Below, piece by piece: positions 1 through 9,330 of a stretch of DNA of 64,000 nucleotides. Both the position numbers and the translations under genes were made by a program. Source of the stretch: Roseiarcus sp963805295 (GTDB taxonomy: Bacteria; Pseudomonadota; Alphaproteobacteria; Rhizobiales; Beijerinckiaceae); NCBI GenBank assembly GCA_963805295.1, contig CAWDTW010000058.1:62001-126000 (forward strand). The letters run 5' to 3'. Below the pieces are notes generated by a model. That model was not told the DNA's origin and searched no databases. It was given only the letters and a program-made list of their open reading frames with translations. Each line of letters starts with the position of its first letter. The first letter of the stretch is position 1.

Positions 1-650
1 ATGCTATGGGGATCGCGGAACTCGAGCCGCCGCATCGCCTCGGCGACGATGATCGCCGACTTGCCGTCGGGGGTGAAATACATGTTGTAGGAATCGGGCA
101 CGTCGATCGCCTTGCCGAGCTTGCCGGTCCTCGGGTCGATCGGCATCACGTCGGCGTGGCCGCCGCGATAGCTGACGTCGCCCGAAACCCACAAGGTCTG
201 CAGATCCCACGACGGCACGATGTGCTCTGGGCTCGGAATGGCGTCGAGGCTCTCGATCACCTTGAAGGTCTCGGGGTCGATGACGTCGACCTTTCCGGTG
301 ATGAGATTGGGCGAATAGACGCGCGAGAGATGCCCGGCGACGGCGGGACTGAACATGCCTGCGCCCGCGCCGGCGTAGACGTTCTTCGGGTCGACGGGCG
401 CCGGCATCGACATGTTGGCCGGCGGCAGGTCCATCGGCTTCTCCGGCCCGAGCTGGTAGGCGGCGAGCGCGATGAAGTCACCTTCCGTCCGACCTTCTTC
501 GACGACGCTGCGGCAGAAGGCGGCGCATTGGGCAGCGTCCGAGCAGGCGGTTGGAATGGTGAAGGACCGCGCCGTCTCAAGCGCCGAGTCTGGCCCGAGA
601 ACCGCAGTTAGCGCCAAAGCCGACGCGCCGATCCATCCGCGAAAATGCAT
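1..650 (-). CDS. Secreted beta-propeller-like protein, N-terminal part (runs off the window)
   Basis: The minus strand is open from an ATG at 650 to the window edge, giving 216 residues without a stop. Residues 1 to about 25 form a hydrophobic signal-peptide-like start. A short Cys-containing stretch follows (TACSDAAQCAAFC), then repeats typical of YVTN/SMP-30-type propellers, such as TGKVDVIDPETFKVIESL and a second blade with RTGKLGKAIDVPDSYNMYFTPD spaced after it. The C-terminal blades lie outside the window. The substrate cannot be told; a periplasmic binding or sensor-like role is only a guess. The opposite-strand open frames here are high-GC shadows. Confidence 0.6.
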   Translation of the reverse strand, partial: MHFRGWIGASALALTAVLGPDSALETARSFTIPTACSDAAQCAAFCRSVVEEGRTEGDFIALAAYQLGPEKPMDLPPANMSMPAPVDPKNVYAGAGAGMFSPAVAGHLSRVYSPNLITGKVDVIDPETFKVIESLDAIPSPEHIVPSWDLQTLWVSGDVSYRGGHADVMPIDPRTGKLGKAIDVPDSYNMYFTPDGKSAIIVAEAMRRLEFRDPHS

Positions 651-833
651 CGTACCGCCCTGTCGCCAACCGTCCCGGCCGACTGGCCATCCCGCTTCGT
701 TCATGCGCCCGCCGCGATGACTGGCCGATGAACGGGATTAGTTACGACATTGAAAACGCGTCAGCAAATCGTATGGTTCCATTCCTCGGTTTCGCCAATA
801 GCGCTCGTCCGCCGCATCGCCTATTCTTCGGCC

Positions 834-3800
834 ATGACCCAGCCCCACCGTCCGGTCGGCCCCGGCGACCATATCTTTCTCGTCGACGGCTCGTCCTTTG
901 TCTTTCGCGCCTATTATCAGTCGATCCGGCAGGATCAGAAGTACAACTACCGCTCGGACCGCTTGCCGATCGGGGCGGTCCGCCTGTTCGCCACCAAGAT
1001 GCTGCAGTTCGTCCGCGACGGCGCCGCAGGGATCAAGCCGACGCATCTGGCGATCATTTTCGACAAATCCGAGAACTCGTTCCGGCGCGAGCTCTACCCG
1101 CCCTACAAGAGCCACCGTCCCGATCCGCCCGCCGATCTCGTGCCGCAGTTCCCGCTGTTGCGCGCGACCGTGCGCGCGTTCGGCATGATCCCGGTCGAGC
1201 AGGACCGCTACGAGGCCGACGACCTCATCGCTACCTATGCCCGTCAGGCGCGCGAACGGGGCGCCGACGTGCTCATCGTCTCCGCCGACAAGGACCTCAT
1301 GCAGCTGATCGAGCCGGGGGTCGCAATGTATGACCCCGCCTCGGGCGAGCGAGACGAGCGGCGCATCGGCCCGGCCGAAGTGGCGGATTATTTCGGCGCC
1401 GGGCCGGACAAGGTGGTCGACATCCAGGCGCTGGCCGGCGATTCGACTGACAACGTTCCCGGCGCGCCCGGCATCGGGGTCAAGACCGCGGCGCAGCTCA
1501 TCGGCGAATACGGCGATCTCGAGACGCTGCTCGCCCGGGCGAACGAGATCAAACAGCCGAAGCGGCGCGAGGCGCTGACCCTGCCGGAGAACGTCGAGCG
1601 CATCCGCATCTCGAAGACGCTGGTCACGCTGGTGCGCGACGTGCCGGTCGAAACGCCGCTCGACGACCTCGTCACGCCGACCCTCGACGGCAAGGAATTG
1701 GTCGCCTTTTTCAAGGCGATGGAGCTCAACACGATCACCCGCCGCGTCGGCGAGATCTGCGGCCTCGACATTTCCTCGATCGAGCCCGATCCGCGCTTCG
1801 TCGGCCCGAACGGGTGGCGCGGGCGCAACGGCGAGGCGGCGCCGGCGGGCGAGCAGGCAGCCGATGCCGCTAAGCCGGCGCAGAGGTCGGCCGCCGCCGC
1901 CGCTGCGCCGCTCGCCGCGCCCGAGGGCGCGACGCCGGTGGATCTCGCCAGGACGCGGGCGGCCGAAGCGCGCGCCCCCGTCGACCGCTTGGCCTACAGG
2001 ACCGTCCGCACCCTCGAAGAACTCGGAGCCTGGGTCGCCCGCGCGCGTGAGGAGGGCGCCGTCGCCTTCGACACCGAGACCTCCTCGCTCGACCCGCTGC
2101 AGGCGGATCTCGTCGGCGTGTCGCTGGCGGTGAGGCCGAACCAAGCCTGCTACGTCCCGATCGGCCATCGCGTGGGGGCGGACGACCTCTTCGGGGGGGG
2201 TGGCCTCGCGCTCGATCAGATCAAGGAAGAGGACGCGATAGCGCTTCTCAAGCCGCTCCTCGAGGCGCCGGGCGTCCTCAAGATCGGTCAGAACGTCAAG
2301 TTCGACATGCAGGTGTTCGCGCAGCGCGGCGTGACCGTCGCCCCGATCGACGACACGATGCTCATTTCCTACGCGCTCGAGGCGGGGGCGACCGGCGACG
2401 GCCACGGCATGGACGCGCTGTCAGGGCGCTTCCTCGGCCACAAGCCGATCGCCTTCAGCGAGGTCGCGGGCGCCGGCCGCAATTTCATCGGCTTCGCGCG
2501 GGTCCCGATCGACAAGGCGACCGAATACGCCGCAGAAGACGCGGACGTCACGCTGCGCCTTTGGCGGGTCATGAAGCCCCGCCTCGCCGCCGAACGCATG
2601 GCGACCGTCTACGAGACGCTGGAGCGGCCGCTCGTCGCAGTGCTCGCGCGCATGGAGCGTCACGGCGTCGCCATTGACCGCGAGATGCTCTCGCGCCTCT
2701 CCGGCGACTTCGCCCAGAGCATGGGGCGGCTCGAGGACGAAATCGCCAAGATGGTCGGCGCGCCGTTCAATCCCGGTTCGCCGAAGCAGCTCGGCGACAT
2801 CCTGTTCGGCCAGATGGGCCTGCCGGGCGGCAAACGGACCGCGACCGGGGCCTGGTCGACTTCGGCGAGCGTGCTCGAGGATCTCGCCTCTGAGGGCCAT
2901 CAGCTGCCGGCGCGCATTCTCGACTGGCGCCAATTGTCAAAACTCAAATCGACCTACGCCGACGCGCTGCCGGGCTTCGTCAATCCCTCGACGGGGCGGG
3001 TGCATACGTCTTACGCGCTCGCGGCCACGACCACGGGTCGGCTGTCCTCGTCGGAGCCCAATCTGCAGAACATTCCGGTGCGCACCGAGGAGGGCCGCAA
3101 GATCCGCCGCGCCTTCGTCGCCGCCCCCGGGCATAAGCTCATCTCCGCCGACTACAGCCAGATCGAGCTCCGCCTGCTCGCCCACATCGCTGACATTCCT
3201 GCGCTGAAAAAGGCCTTCGCCGACGGGCTCGATATTCACGCGATGACCGCCTCCGAAATGTTCGGCGTGCCGATCGAGGGCATGCCGGTCGAAATCCGCC
3301 GGCGCGCGAAGGCGATCAATTTCGGCATCATCTACGGCATCTCGGCCTTCGGCCTCGCCAATCAGCTGGGCATCGCCCGCGAGGAGGCGGGGGCCTACAT
3401 CAAGAAGTATTTCGAGCGCTTCCCGGGCATCCGCGACTACATGGAGGCGACCAAGAAAGCGGCGCGCGCCAACGGCTATGTGAACACGATCTTCGGCCGC
3501 AAGTGCCATTATCCGCGCATCAACGCCTCCAACGTCTCCGAGCGCGCCTTCAACGAGCGCGCCGCCATCAACGCGCCAATCCAGGGCTCGGCCGCCGACA
3601 TCATCCGCCGGGCGATGATCCGCATGGACGACGCGCTCGCGCGCGCCGGGCTTCAGGCGCGCATGCTGTTGCAGGTGCATGACGAACTCGTGTTCGAGGC
3701 GCCGGACGAGGAGGTCGAGGCGACGCTGCCGGCGGTGACGAGGGTGATGGTCGAAGCGCCCGAACCCGCGCTCCGACTGCATGTCCCGCTGCAAGTCGAC

Positions 3801-3836
3801 GCGCGGGCGGCGCAGAACTGGGAGGAGGCGCATTGA
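834..3836 (+). CDS. polA: DNA polymerase I
   Basis: Full-length, 1000 residues, with all three PolA modules. The 5'-3' exonuclease starts with FLVDGSSFVFRAYY (about residues 15-28) and has the helix-hairpin-helix DNVPGAPGIGVKTAAQL (about 205). The proofreading 3'-5' exonuclease keeps FDTETSSLDPL (about 412) and FDMQVFAQRG. Polymerase motif A is DYSQIELR (about 772) and motif C is QVHDELVFE (about 948). The enzyme fills gaps after repair and removes Okazaki primers. I chose ATG 834 because the protein then begins close to the conserved exonuclease start; an in-frame ATG at 750 would add 28 residues with no family match. A low-complexity Ala-rich linker around residues 340-380 separates the exonuclease modules. 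Confidence 0.96.
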   Translation: MTQPHRPVGPGDHIFLVDGSSFVFRAYYQSIRQDQKYNYRSDRLPIGAVRLFATKMLQFVRDGAAGIKPTHLAIIFDKSENSFRRELYPPYKSHRPDPPADLVPQFPLLRATVRAFGMIPVEQDRYEADDLIATYARQARERGADVLIVSADKDLMQLIEPGVAMYDPASGERDERRIGPAEVADYFGAGPDKVVDIQALAGDSTDNVPGAPGIGVKTAAQLIGEYGDLETLLARANEIKQPKRREALTLPENVERIRISKTLVTLVRDVPVETPLDDLVTPTLDGKELVAFFKAMELNTITRRVGEICGLDISSIEPDPRFVGPNGWRGRNGEAAPAGEQAADAAKPAQRSAAAAAAPLAAPEGATPVDLARTRAAEARAPVDRLAYRTVRTLEELGAWVARAREEGAVAFDTETSSLDPLQADLVGVSLAVRPNQACYVPIGHRVGADDLFGGGGLALDQIKEEDAIALLKPLLEAPGVLKIGQNVKFDMQVFAQRGVTVAPIDDTMLISYALEAGATGDGHGMDALSGRFLGHKPIAFSEVAGAGRNFIGFARVPIDKATEYAAEDADVTLRLWRVMKPRLAAERMATVYETLERPLVAVLARMERHGVAIDREMLSRLSGDFAQSMGRLEDEIAKMVGAPFNPGSPKQLGDILFGQMGLPGGKRTATGAWSTSASVLEDLASEGHQLPARILDWRQLSKLKSTYADALPGFVNPSTGRVHTSYALAATTTGRLSSSEPNLQNIPVRTEEGRKIRRAFVAAPGHKLISADYSQIELRLLAHIADIPALKKAFADGLDIHAMTASEMFGVPIEGMPVEIRRRAKAINFGIIYGISAFGLANQLGIAREEAGAYIKKYFERFPGIRDYMEATKKAARANGYVNTIFGRKCHYPRINASNVSERAFNERAAINAPIQGSAADIIRRAMIRMDDALARAGLQARMLLQVHDELVFEAPDEEVEATLPAVTRVMVEAPEPALRLHVPLQVDARAAQNWEEAH

Positions 3837-3860
3837 GGCGCGTCGATCGAACCTGGCGTC

Positions 3861-3890
3861 GTCATTGCGACCGAAGCGAAGCCATCGAGG
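3861..3890 (+). repeat. REP-like dispersed repeat, degenerate copy of the element at 16491
   Basis: The sequence GTCATTGCGACCGAAGCGAA matches, with one change, the left arm of the inverted repeat at 16491-16578 (GTCATTGCGAGCGAAGCGAA). Only one arm is present here. It lies just after polA in noncoding DNA. Confidence 0.6.
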
Positions 3891-3932
3891 GGCCGCCGCC
3901 GCAGAGCTGCGAACCCCCGGATTGGTTCGTCT

Positions 3933-3973
3933 CCATAGCCCGTCGAAGACGGGCGTCTTTCGACGCCCTATGG
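3933..3973 (+). repeat. Palindromic dispersed repeat (CCATAG...CTATGG type), copy 1
   Basis: The arms CCATAGCCCGTCGAA and TTCGACGCCCTATGG are inverted copies of each other at 13 of 15 positions around a GACGGGCGTC centre. A second copy in the same orientation lies at 45382-45425. It sits between polA and zapE and could fold into a hairpin in the transcript. Confidence 0.65.
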
Positions 3974-4029
3974 CTGCCCGCAACGGCGTCCGAATGCGAA
4001 CTGCCGGCGGTCCCTCGCGCGGCCGCCGC

Positions 4030-5197
4030 ATGACGACCATTTCGGAGCGCTACCGCGCCCTCGTGCTCGACCACCGCTTCGAATACGACCCGGCGCAGGC
4101 GGGCCTCGCCGACAGAACTCGATGCGCTCGGCGCGAAGCTGAACGGCTACCGGGCCGACGCGAAGCCGAGCGCCTTTGCGCGGTTCATGGGCGCAAAGCC
4201 GGCCGAGCCGCCGCGCGGCGTCTACGTGCACGGCCCGGTCGGGCGCGGCAAGACGATGCTGATGGACCTGTTCTTCGGCGCCGTCGACGTCCCGCGCAAG
4301 CGCCGGGCGCATTTCCACGGGTTCATGGCCGACGTGCACGCACGCCTGCATAAGTGGCGGCAGGCGCGCAAGAAGGGCGAAGTGACCGGCGAGGATCCGA
4401 TCGCCCCCGTCGCGGCGGAGCTCGCGCGCGAGACCTCGCTCCTCTGTTTCGACGAATTCGCGGTGCGCGACATCGCCGACGCGATGATTCTCGGGCGACT
4501 GTTCAGGACGCTCATCTCCGCCGGCGTCGTGGTCGTCGCGACGTCGAACGTCGCCCCGGGCGATCTCTACAAGGACGGGCTCAACCGCGCGCTGTTCCTC
4601 CCCTTCATCGCCCTCTTGCGCGAGCGTCTCGAGATCGTCGAACTCGACGCGCGCACCGACTACCGGCTCGAGAAGCTCGTCCGCGCGCCGGTCTATTACA
4701 CGCCGCTGAGCCCCAAGGCGGGCGCCGCGCTCGACGCGGCCTTTTTCGCCCTCACCGGCCATGAGCAGGGTCCGCCGGCCGAGATCGAACTGCTCGGCCG
4801 GTTCCTGCGCGTGCCGCAGGCGGTCGGCGGCGTCGCGCGCTTCGATTTCGACGGCCTCTGCCGCCGCCCGCTGGGCTCCGCCGACTATCTCGAGATCGCC
4901 GAGCGCTTCCACACCGTGTTGGTCGACCGCATCCCCGTGCTGACTCCGGCCGAACGCAACGACGCCAAGCGCTTCATCATCCTCATCGACGCGCTCTACG
5001 ACATGCGGGTCAAGCTCGTCGCCTCGGCGGCGGCCGAGCCGGGAGGGCTGCTCGCCGGGGCGGACGGGGCGGAGGCGTTCGAATTCGCCCGCACCGCCTC
5101 GCGGCTCTTCGAGATGCGCTCGGCGGATTATCTCGCCCTGCCGCACGGCCAGGAGGGATCGCGGTCGGGCGATCTCGGCGGCATCGCGGAGACGTGA
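4030..5197 (+). CDS. zapE: Cell division protein ZapE (AFG1-like ATPase), read with one frameshift
   Basis: ZapE is a P-loop ATPase of the AFG1 family that acts at the division ring. The reading frame starts MTTISERYRALV at ATG 4030, shifts near 4115-4120, and continues through Walker A GPVGRGKT (about residue 68) and Walker B LLCFDEF (about 140) to the stop at 5197. Removing one base gives 388 residues, the normal family length. The shift lies in GAACTC; deleting one A restores GACTC and the peptide ADRLDALGAKLNGYR, which fits the family. This matches the GANTC pattern seen in other genes here, so I treat it as a likely sequencing error rather than a pseudogene. Confidence 0.85.
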
Positions 5198-5418
5198 ATG
5201 GCGACCGCCCCGCGCTCGATCAGCGCCGCGCGGTTGAGCCGGTAGAGCGTCGGGACCTGATACCACGGCAGCCCGCCGCGCATGTGGTGGGCGACGTGCA
5301 GGTTGTTATAAGGGAACAACGGCCCCAGAACGCGCGCGTTCTCGACGACGGCGGTGCGTTTGTTCGGCTCCGGCGCCGCCCGATGTGCGGCGCAAGAGCG
5401 CAGCATCGCCAGGCTTGA
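5128..5418 (-). pseudogene. C-terminal remnant of a fatty-acid desaturase
   Basis: The minus strand encodes about 97 residues resembling the end of membrane fatty-acid desaturases: SLAMLRSCAAHRA, then NKRTAVVENARVLGPLFPYN, then the third histidine box HVAHH and LPWYQVPTLYR. The first two thirds, with the membrane helices and earlier histidine boxes, are absent. Its tail overlaps the last 70 bases of zapE, which is convergent. The upstream sequence toward the acetyltransferase gene shows no trace of the missing part, so this looks like a deletion remnant. Confidence 0.7.
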
Positions 5419-5535
5419 CCCCCGAATCGGCGTCGAAAAAACACGCTTTTGGAGAAACCGCAACGCGGCGAAGCGGCGACCACGAAGAACTTTTTCTTAC
5501 GGCACGGTCAATTATCGCTTCGTTCTCTTGCCCCG

Positions 5536-6033
5536 TCACGCGCCCTGCGCCTCGCCGGCAGCCGCCGCGAGCGCGCCGGCTTCGAGTTCGCAATAGAGGA
5601 GTCGCGCGGGGTCGACCGGGCCCGGCAAGGTGATCCGGCCCGCGGGAACGCGCTGAAAACCCATGCGGGCGTAATAGGGTTCGTCGCCGACCAGGATGAC
5701 GAGTTTCCAGCCCGCCGCCTTGGCCGCCTCGAGCGAGCGGGTCAGCAGAGCTTCGCCGATGCCCTGACTGCGGAACACCGGCTCGACGATCAGCGGGCCG
5801 AGCAGGAGCGCCTTCGCCCCGCCGATGGCGATCGGCGTCATCGCATTGGCGCCGACCAGCAGGGTGCCGACGCGCGCGACGAAGCTGAGCGACGGATCGG
5901 GATCCGCCGTCTCGCGGATGCGGTAGGCGGTGCGGGCGAAGCGGCCGGGGCCGAACACGCGCTCGTTGAGCCGCTCGATCAGCTCGGCGTCGTCGGGCGT
6001 TTCGGGTTCGAGGAGAAGGGAAAGGTCGGACAT
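5536..6033 (-). CDS. GNAT-family N-acetyltransferase
   Basis: About 165 residues from ATG 6033 (a second ATG lies 18 bases upstream). The central block has the GNAT acetyl-CoA signature: LLLGPLIVEPVFRSQGIGEA (motif A, Q/RxxGxG/A) followed by LLTRSLEAAKAAGWKLVILV. Near the end is PYYARMGFQRVP, as in YhbS-like predicted acetyltransferases. The substrate is unknown. It lies 42 bases downstream of zwf in the same direction and may have been co-transcribed with it before the IS insertion. Confidence 0.8.
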   Translation of the reverse strand: MSDLSLLLEPETPDDAELIERLNERVFGPGRFARTAYRIRETADPDPSLSFVARVGTLLVGANAMTPIAIGGAKALLLGPLIVEPVFRSQGIGEALLTRSLEAAKAAGWKLVILVGDEPYYARMGFQRVPAGRITLPGPVDPARLLYCELEAGALAAAAGEAQGA

Positions 6034-6075
6034 CGCCCGCGCCTTTAGCATGCGACGCGAGCTTGCGGAAACGGC

Positions 6076-7269
6076 TCAGGCGCCCAAGAGATTGGGGTCG
6101 CGCCAAGCGCGCTCGAACGGCAGCCGCCAGGAATGGGGCGCAACCAGCTGGTAGATCGACTGCGGCCCCCAGGAGCCGGGAGCGTAGATTCGAACCGACG
6201 GCGGATTGTCGAGAAGCCGGGTCGAAACCTCCCACAGCCGCTCGATGCCGTCGGCCGAACAGAAGAGGGTGTGGTCGCCGCGCATGGCGTCGAGGATGAG
6301 GCGCTCATAGGCCTCGAGCACGTCGCCGCCTAGGCCGGTCTCATGCAAGGCGAATTGCAGGCTCTGCTTGGAGAGCCGCATGCCCGGCCCCGGCTTCTTG
6401 CCGTAGAACGAGAGCGACACGCGCGACAGGTCGGCGAGGTCGAAGGTCAGATGATCGGGGCCCTGCAAGCCGATGCCGGAATCCTCCGGGAACATGCTGC
6501 GCGGCGGCTCGCGGAAGGCGATCGAGATGATGCGCTGGCCCTCCGCCATGCGCTTGCCGGTTCTGAGATAGAAGGGCACGCCCGCCCAGCGCCAATTGTC
6601 GATGCGGCATTTGAGGGCGATGAAGGTTTCGGTGTCGGATTCCGGGTCGACGCCCTTCTCCTTGCGGTAGCCGATGTACTGGCCGCGCACCACGTCGGCC
6701 GGGTCGATCGGCATCAGCGAGCGGAACACCTTGTTCTTTTCCTCGCTGATCGGGCCCGGCGCGAGCGAGGTCGGCGGCTCCATCGCGGTGAAGGCGAGGA
6801 TCTGGAAGAGATGGGTGACCACCATGTCGCGATAGGCGCCCGTCTGCTCGTAGAAGCCGATGCGGGTCCCGAGATCGAGCGTCTCGGGCACGTCGATCTG
6901 GACGTGGTCGATGAAGTTGCGGCTCCAGATCGGCTCGAACAGGCCGTTGCCGAACCGGAAGGCGAGAATGTTCTGCGCCGGCTCCTTGCCGAGGAAATGG
7001 TCGATCCGGAAGATCTGGTCCTCGGAAAAGACCTTGTGCAATGCGGCGTTGAGCGCCATCGCGCTCTCGAGATCGGTGCCGAACGGCTTCTCCATGATGA
7101 TGCGCGAACCCTTGGCCAGTCCCGATTCATCGAGCATCCGCACCGCCGACAGCGCCGCGCTCGGCGGCACGCTGGCGTAATGGACGAGCTGGGACGCCTC
7201 GCCGAACGCCGCGGCGGCCTCCTCGACCGCGTGCTTCAAGGCGCCCGCGCCCTGCGCAATGGGCACATA
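6076..7269 (-). pseudogene. zwf: zwf, C-terminal fragment (glucose-6-phosphate 1-dehydrogenase), cut by an IS
   Basis: This fragment holds the catalytic and dimerisation part of G6PDH: RIIMEKPFGTDL, the active-site motif RIDHFLGKEPAQNIL, IDHVQIDVPETL and GPDHLTFDLADLSRVSLSFY. It lacks the NADP-binding start, which lies at 8599-8871 beyond an ISAzo13-type insertion. Dropping the IS and one copy of the 3-base target duplication joins codons to ALDYVPIAQ and gives 487 residues, the usual length. The element therefore interrupted a complete gene. The remaining open frame has no obvious start of its own. Confidence 0.93.
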
Positions 7270-8598
7270 GGCGACGCCCAAAAATAGCCGAATTCGGAAT
7301 TTGCGAGTTTACTGGCATCGGCTGTTTAGCGGATTCCCGAGTGCGAGGCGAGCGTCTATATCGTGATGATGATAGACGAATCATCCCTGCGCGTCCGGTT
7401 TGACGCGCTTCGGCCTTCGCTGGACGAGCGACGCCGGCGGTTGAGCGCGGCGGCGGAGGCGAAGGCGGCGGGCTACGGCGGGATTGCGGCGGTCGCGCGC
7501 GCGACGAAGGTCGCCCGGAGCACGATTGGGCGCGGTCTGAAGGACTTGCGGAACCCCGGCTCCTTGACGGGAGAGGTGCGGCGCAAGGGCGGGGGCACTC
7601 CTCGGTTGACGGTCAAGGACCCGACGCTGTTGGAGGACTTGCAACGATTGCTCGAGCCGGCGACGATGGGCGACCCGATGCGGCCGTTGCGATGGGTCTC
7701 CAAGAGCCACGACAAGCTGGCGACGGCGCTTCGCGCCATGGGTCACAAAGTGAGTTCCTCGACCATTCCCAAGCTGCTGGAGGAACTGAAATATTGTCGC
7801 CATTCCAACCGCAAGACCAAGGAAGCCGGCAAACATCCTGATCGCGACGCCCAGTTCGAATATATCAACGCGAAGGTCGAGGCGTTTCAGGCGGCCGGCG
7901 AACCCGTGATATCGATCGACGCGAAGAAGAAGGAATTGCTGGGCGAATTCAAGAACGGCGGTAGCGACTATGGGCCGCAGGGCGAACCGATCGAGGTCAA
8001 CGCTCACGATTTCGAGGACAAGGAGTTGGGCAAGGTCGTCCCTTACGGGGTCTACGACATCGGCGCCAACCTCGGCTATGTCAGCCTCGGAATCGACCAC
8101 GACACCGGGGAGTTCGCCGTCAACGCCGTCCGATGCTGGCTCGATCAGATGGGTTGGAAGCTCTATCCCGGGATGAGGCGCCTGATGATCACGGCCGACG
8201 GCGGCGGCTCCAATGGTTCACGGCTGCGGCTCTGGAAGTTGGTCCTCCAACAACTCGCGGACGAAACCGGTCTGATCATTCAGGTTTGCCACTATCCGCC
8301 AGGGACTTCGAAGTGGAACAAGATCGAGCATCGCATGTTCTGCCACATCACGCAGAACTGGCGCGCGACGCCACTCCTCAGCCTCCTCATCGTCATCGAA
8401 CTGATCGCCAACACCACGACGAAAACCGGTCTCAAAATCCGCTGCGAACTCGATAGCAACACCTATCCAAAGGGCATCAAGGTCTCGGACGCGGAAATGG
8501 CGACCCTCAACATGACCCGAGACTCATTCCATCCAGAATGGAACTACAGCATCTCGCCGAGGTTTCACGAAATGAAGCAATAGTTTTTGGGCATCGCC
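7270..8598 (+). mobile_element. ISAzo13-type insertion sequence inside zwf
   Basis: The 1329-base element is bounded by inverted repeats GGCGACGCCCAAAAA (7270-7284) and the complement of GGCGATGCCCAAAAA (8584-8598), one mismatch in 15. The flanking triplet ATA occurs at 7267-7269 and 8599-8601, a 3-base target duplication. Removing the element plus one triplet restores the zwf reading frame exactly. It carries a single transposase gene whose stop codon touches the right repeat. Confidence 0.93.
7363..8583 (+). CDS. ISAzo13-family transposase
   Basis: About 406 residues. The N-terminal region has a helix-turn-helix-like segment (GIAAVARATKVARSTIGRGL) and the C-terminal half the DDE-type core seen in ISAzo13 transposases: SIDAKKKELLGEFKNGG, LMITADGGGSNGSR and CHYPPGTSKWNKIEHRMFCH. 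The frame is intact and begins at GTG 7363 or one of the two ATGs directly after it. A related but different copy begins at the right edge of the window. Confidence 0.9.
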   Translation: MMMIDESSLRVRFDALRPSLDERRRRLSAAAEAKAAGYGGIAAVARATKVARSTIGRGLKDLRNPGSLTGEVRRKGGGTPRLTVKDPTLLEDLQRLLEPATMGDPMRPLRWVSKSHDKLATALRAMGHKVSSSTIPKLLEELKYCRHSNRKTKEAGKHPDRDAQFEYINAKVEAFQAAGEPVISIDAKKKELLGEFKNGGSDYGPQGEPIEVNAHDFEDKELGKVVPYGVYDIGANLGYVSLGIDHDTGEFAVNAVRCWLDQMGWKLYPGMRRLMITADGGGSNGSRLRLWKLVLQQLADETGLIIQVCHYPPGTSKWNKIEHRMFCHITQNWRATPLLSLLIVIELIANTTTKTGLKIRCELDSNTYPKGIKVSDAEMATLNMTRDSFHPEWNYSISPRFHEMKQ

Positions 8599-8871
8599 AT
8601 AGTCGAGCGCCGCCGCGAAGGCGGGCCACGCGCCGTCGATCGGCTTATGAGCATGATGCTGCTCGACCGCCTGATGGGCGAGCTTGCGAAAGGCGTCCGC
8701 GTCGATGTCGTCGAGCGACACGCCGACGATGCGGCACTTCGGGATGAAGCCGGTTGCCGCGAGATAAAAGAAGCCGGGCAGCAGCTTGCGCTGCGACAGG
8801 TCGCCGGTCGCGCCGAACACGACGACGATTTGCGGCATTTTCGGACCGACCCCTGGCGGTATCTTCGACAT
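8599..8871 (-). pseudogene. zwf: zwf, N-terminal fragment (NADP-binding start)
   Basis: This is the start of glucose-6-phosphate dehydrogenase: MSKIPPGVGPKMPQIVVVFG followed by ATGDLSQRKLLP, the glycine-rich NADP-binding loop. The zwf-derived sequence ends at ALDY, after which the reading frame runs into the insertion sequence. ATG 8871 gives a normal start; an internal ATG 33 bases later is possible. With both halves separated by 1.3 kb this locus cannot make the enzyme. Confidence 0.92.
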
Positions 8872-9047
8872 CGCGCTTCTCCTCCTGCCTCTTCGGTTGG
8901 ACCGGGCGGCGTATGTAGTGCGAGACCGCCGCGACAGTCATACGACAGCGAACATGAAAGCGAAAAGGCGCGCCGCCTCTTTGAGGCGTGGGTGCGCTGG
9001 AAGGACTCGCGGGCGTTTGCGTTGCAGACGTCGCTCGGCGATGATAG

Positions 9048-9059
9048 GTTACATGTAAC
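9048..9059. promoter_or_regulatory. Perfect palindrome GTTACATGTAAC upstream of the antitoxin gene
   Basis: A 12-base perfect palindrome ends 14 bases before the mazE-like ATG, just ahead of the ribosome-binding site GGAGAGG. Type II antitoxins commonly autoregulate through palindromes at this position, so it is a candidate operator. This is inference from position and symmetry. Confidence 0.5.
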
Positions 9060-9073
9060 TATCGGAGAGGAAC

Positions 9074-9295
9074 ATGGCGCCATTCACAGCCAAGACTTCA
9101 CGGGACAAGGTGCGGGCGCACCGACAAAGATTGCGCGCGCAAGGGTTGCGCCCGATCCAAATTTGGGTTCCCGACGTCCGCGCACCGACATTCGCGGAAG
9201 AGGCGCACCGACAGTCGCTCGCGGTCGCGCGGAGCGCGCACGCCGTCGACGACCAGGGCTTCATCGATTCCATTTCGGATCGGGGCGATGAATGA
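9074..9295 (+). CDS. MazE-family antitoxin
   Basis: A 73-residue protein resembling the alphaproteobacterial MazE-type antitoxins: the start MAPFTAKTSRDKVRAHRQRL followed by RAQGLRPIQIWVPD is their DNA-binding and dimerisation half, and the acidic tail DDQGFIDSISDRGDE is the part that covers the toxin. It has a good ribosome-binding site (GGAGAGG). Its stop overlaps an ATG (ATGA) where the toxin gene normally starts, but that toxin is cut to ten codons. The antitoxin is therefore orphaned. Confidence 0.85.
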   Translation: MAPFTAKTSRDKVRAHRQRLRAQGLRPIQIWVPDVRAPTFAEEAHRQSLAVARSAHAVDDQGFIDSISDRGDE

Positions 9296-9324
9296 GGCGC
9301 GGCGAAATCTGGACCGTAGCTTAA
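9292..9324 (+). pseudogene. mazF/PemK-type toxin remnant, ten codons
   Basis: The frame beginning at the ATGA overlap reads MRRGEIWTVA and then TAA. MKRGEIWTVA-like starts are characteristic of MazF/PemK toxins, normally about 105-115 residues. Nothing resembling the rest of the toxin follows; the next bases run directly into the tail of the convergent prmA gene. I read this as a deletion that removed the toxin body. Confidence 0.8.
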
Positions 9325-9330
9325 GCTTGG

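Noticed and set aside
738..2405. 555-residue open frame opposite polA
   Set aside because: Arg-rich antisense shadow of a GC-rich gene; no family resemblance.
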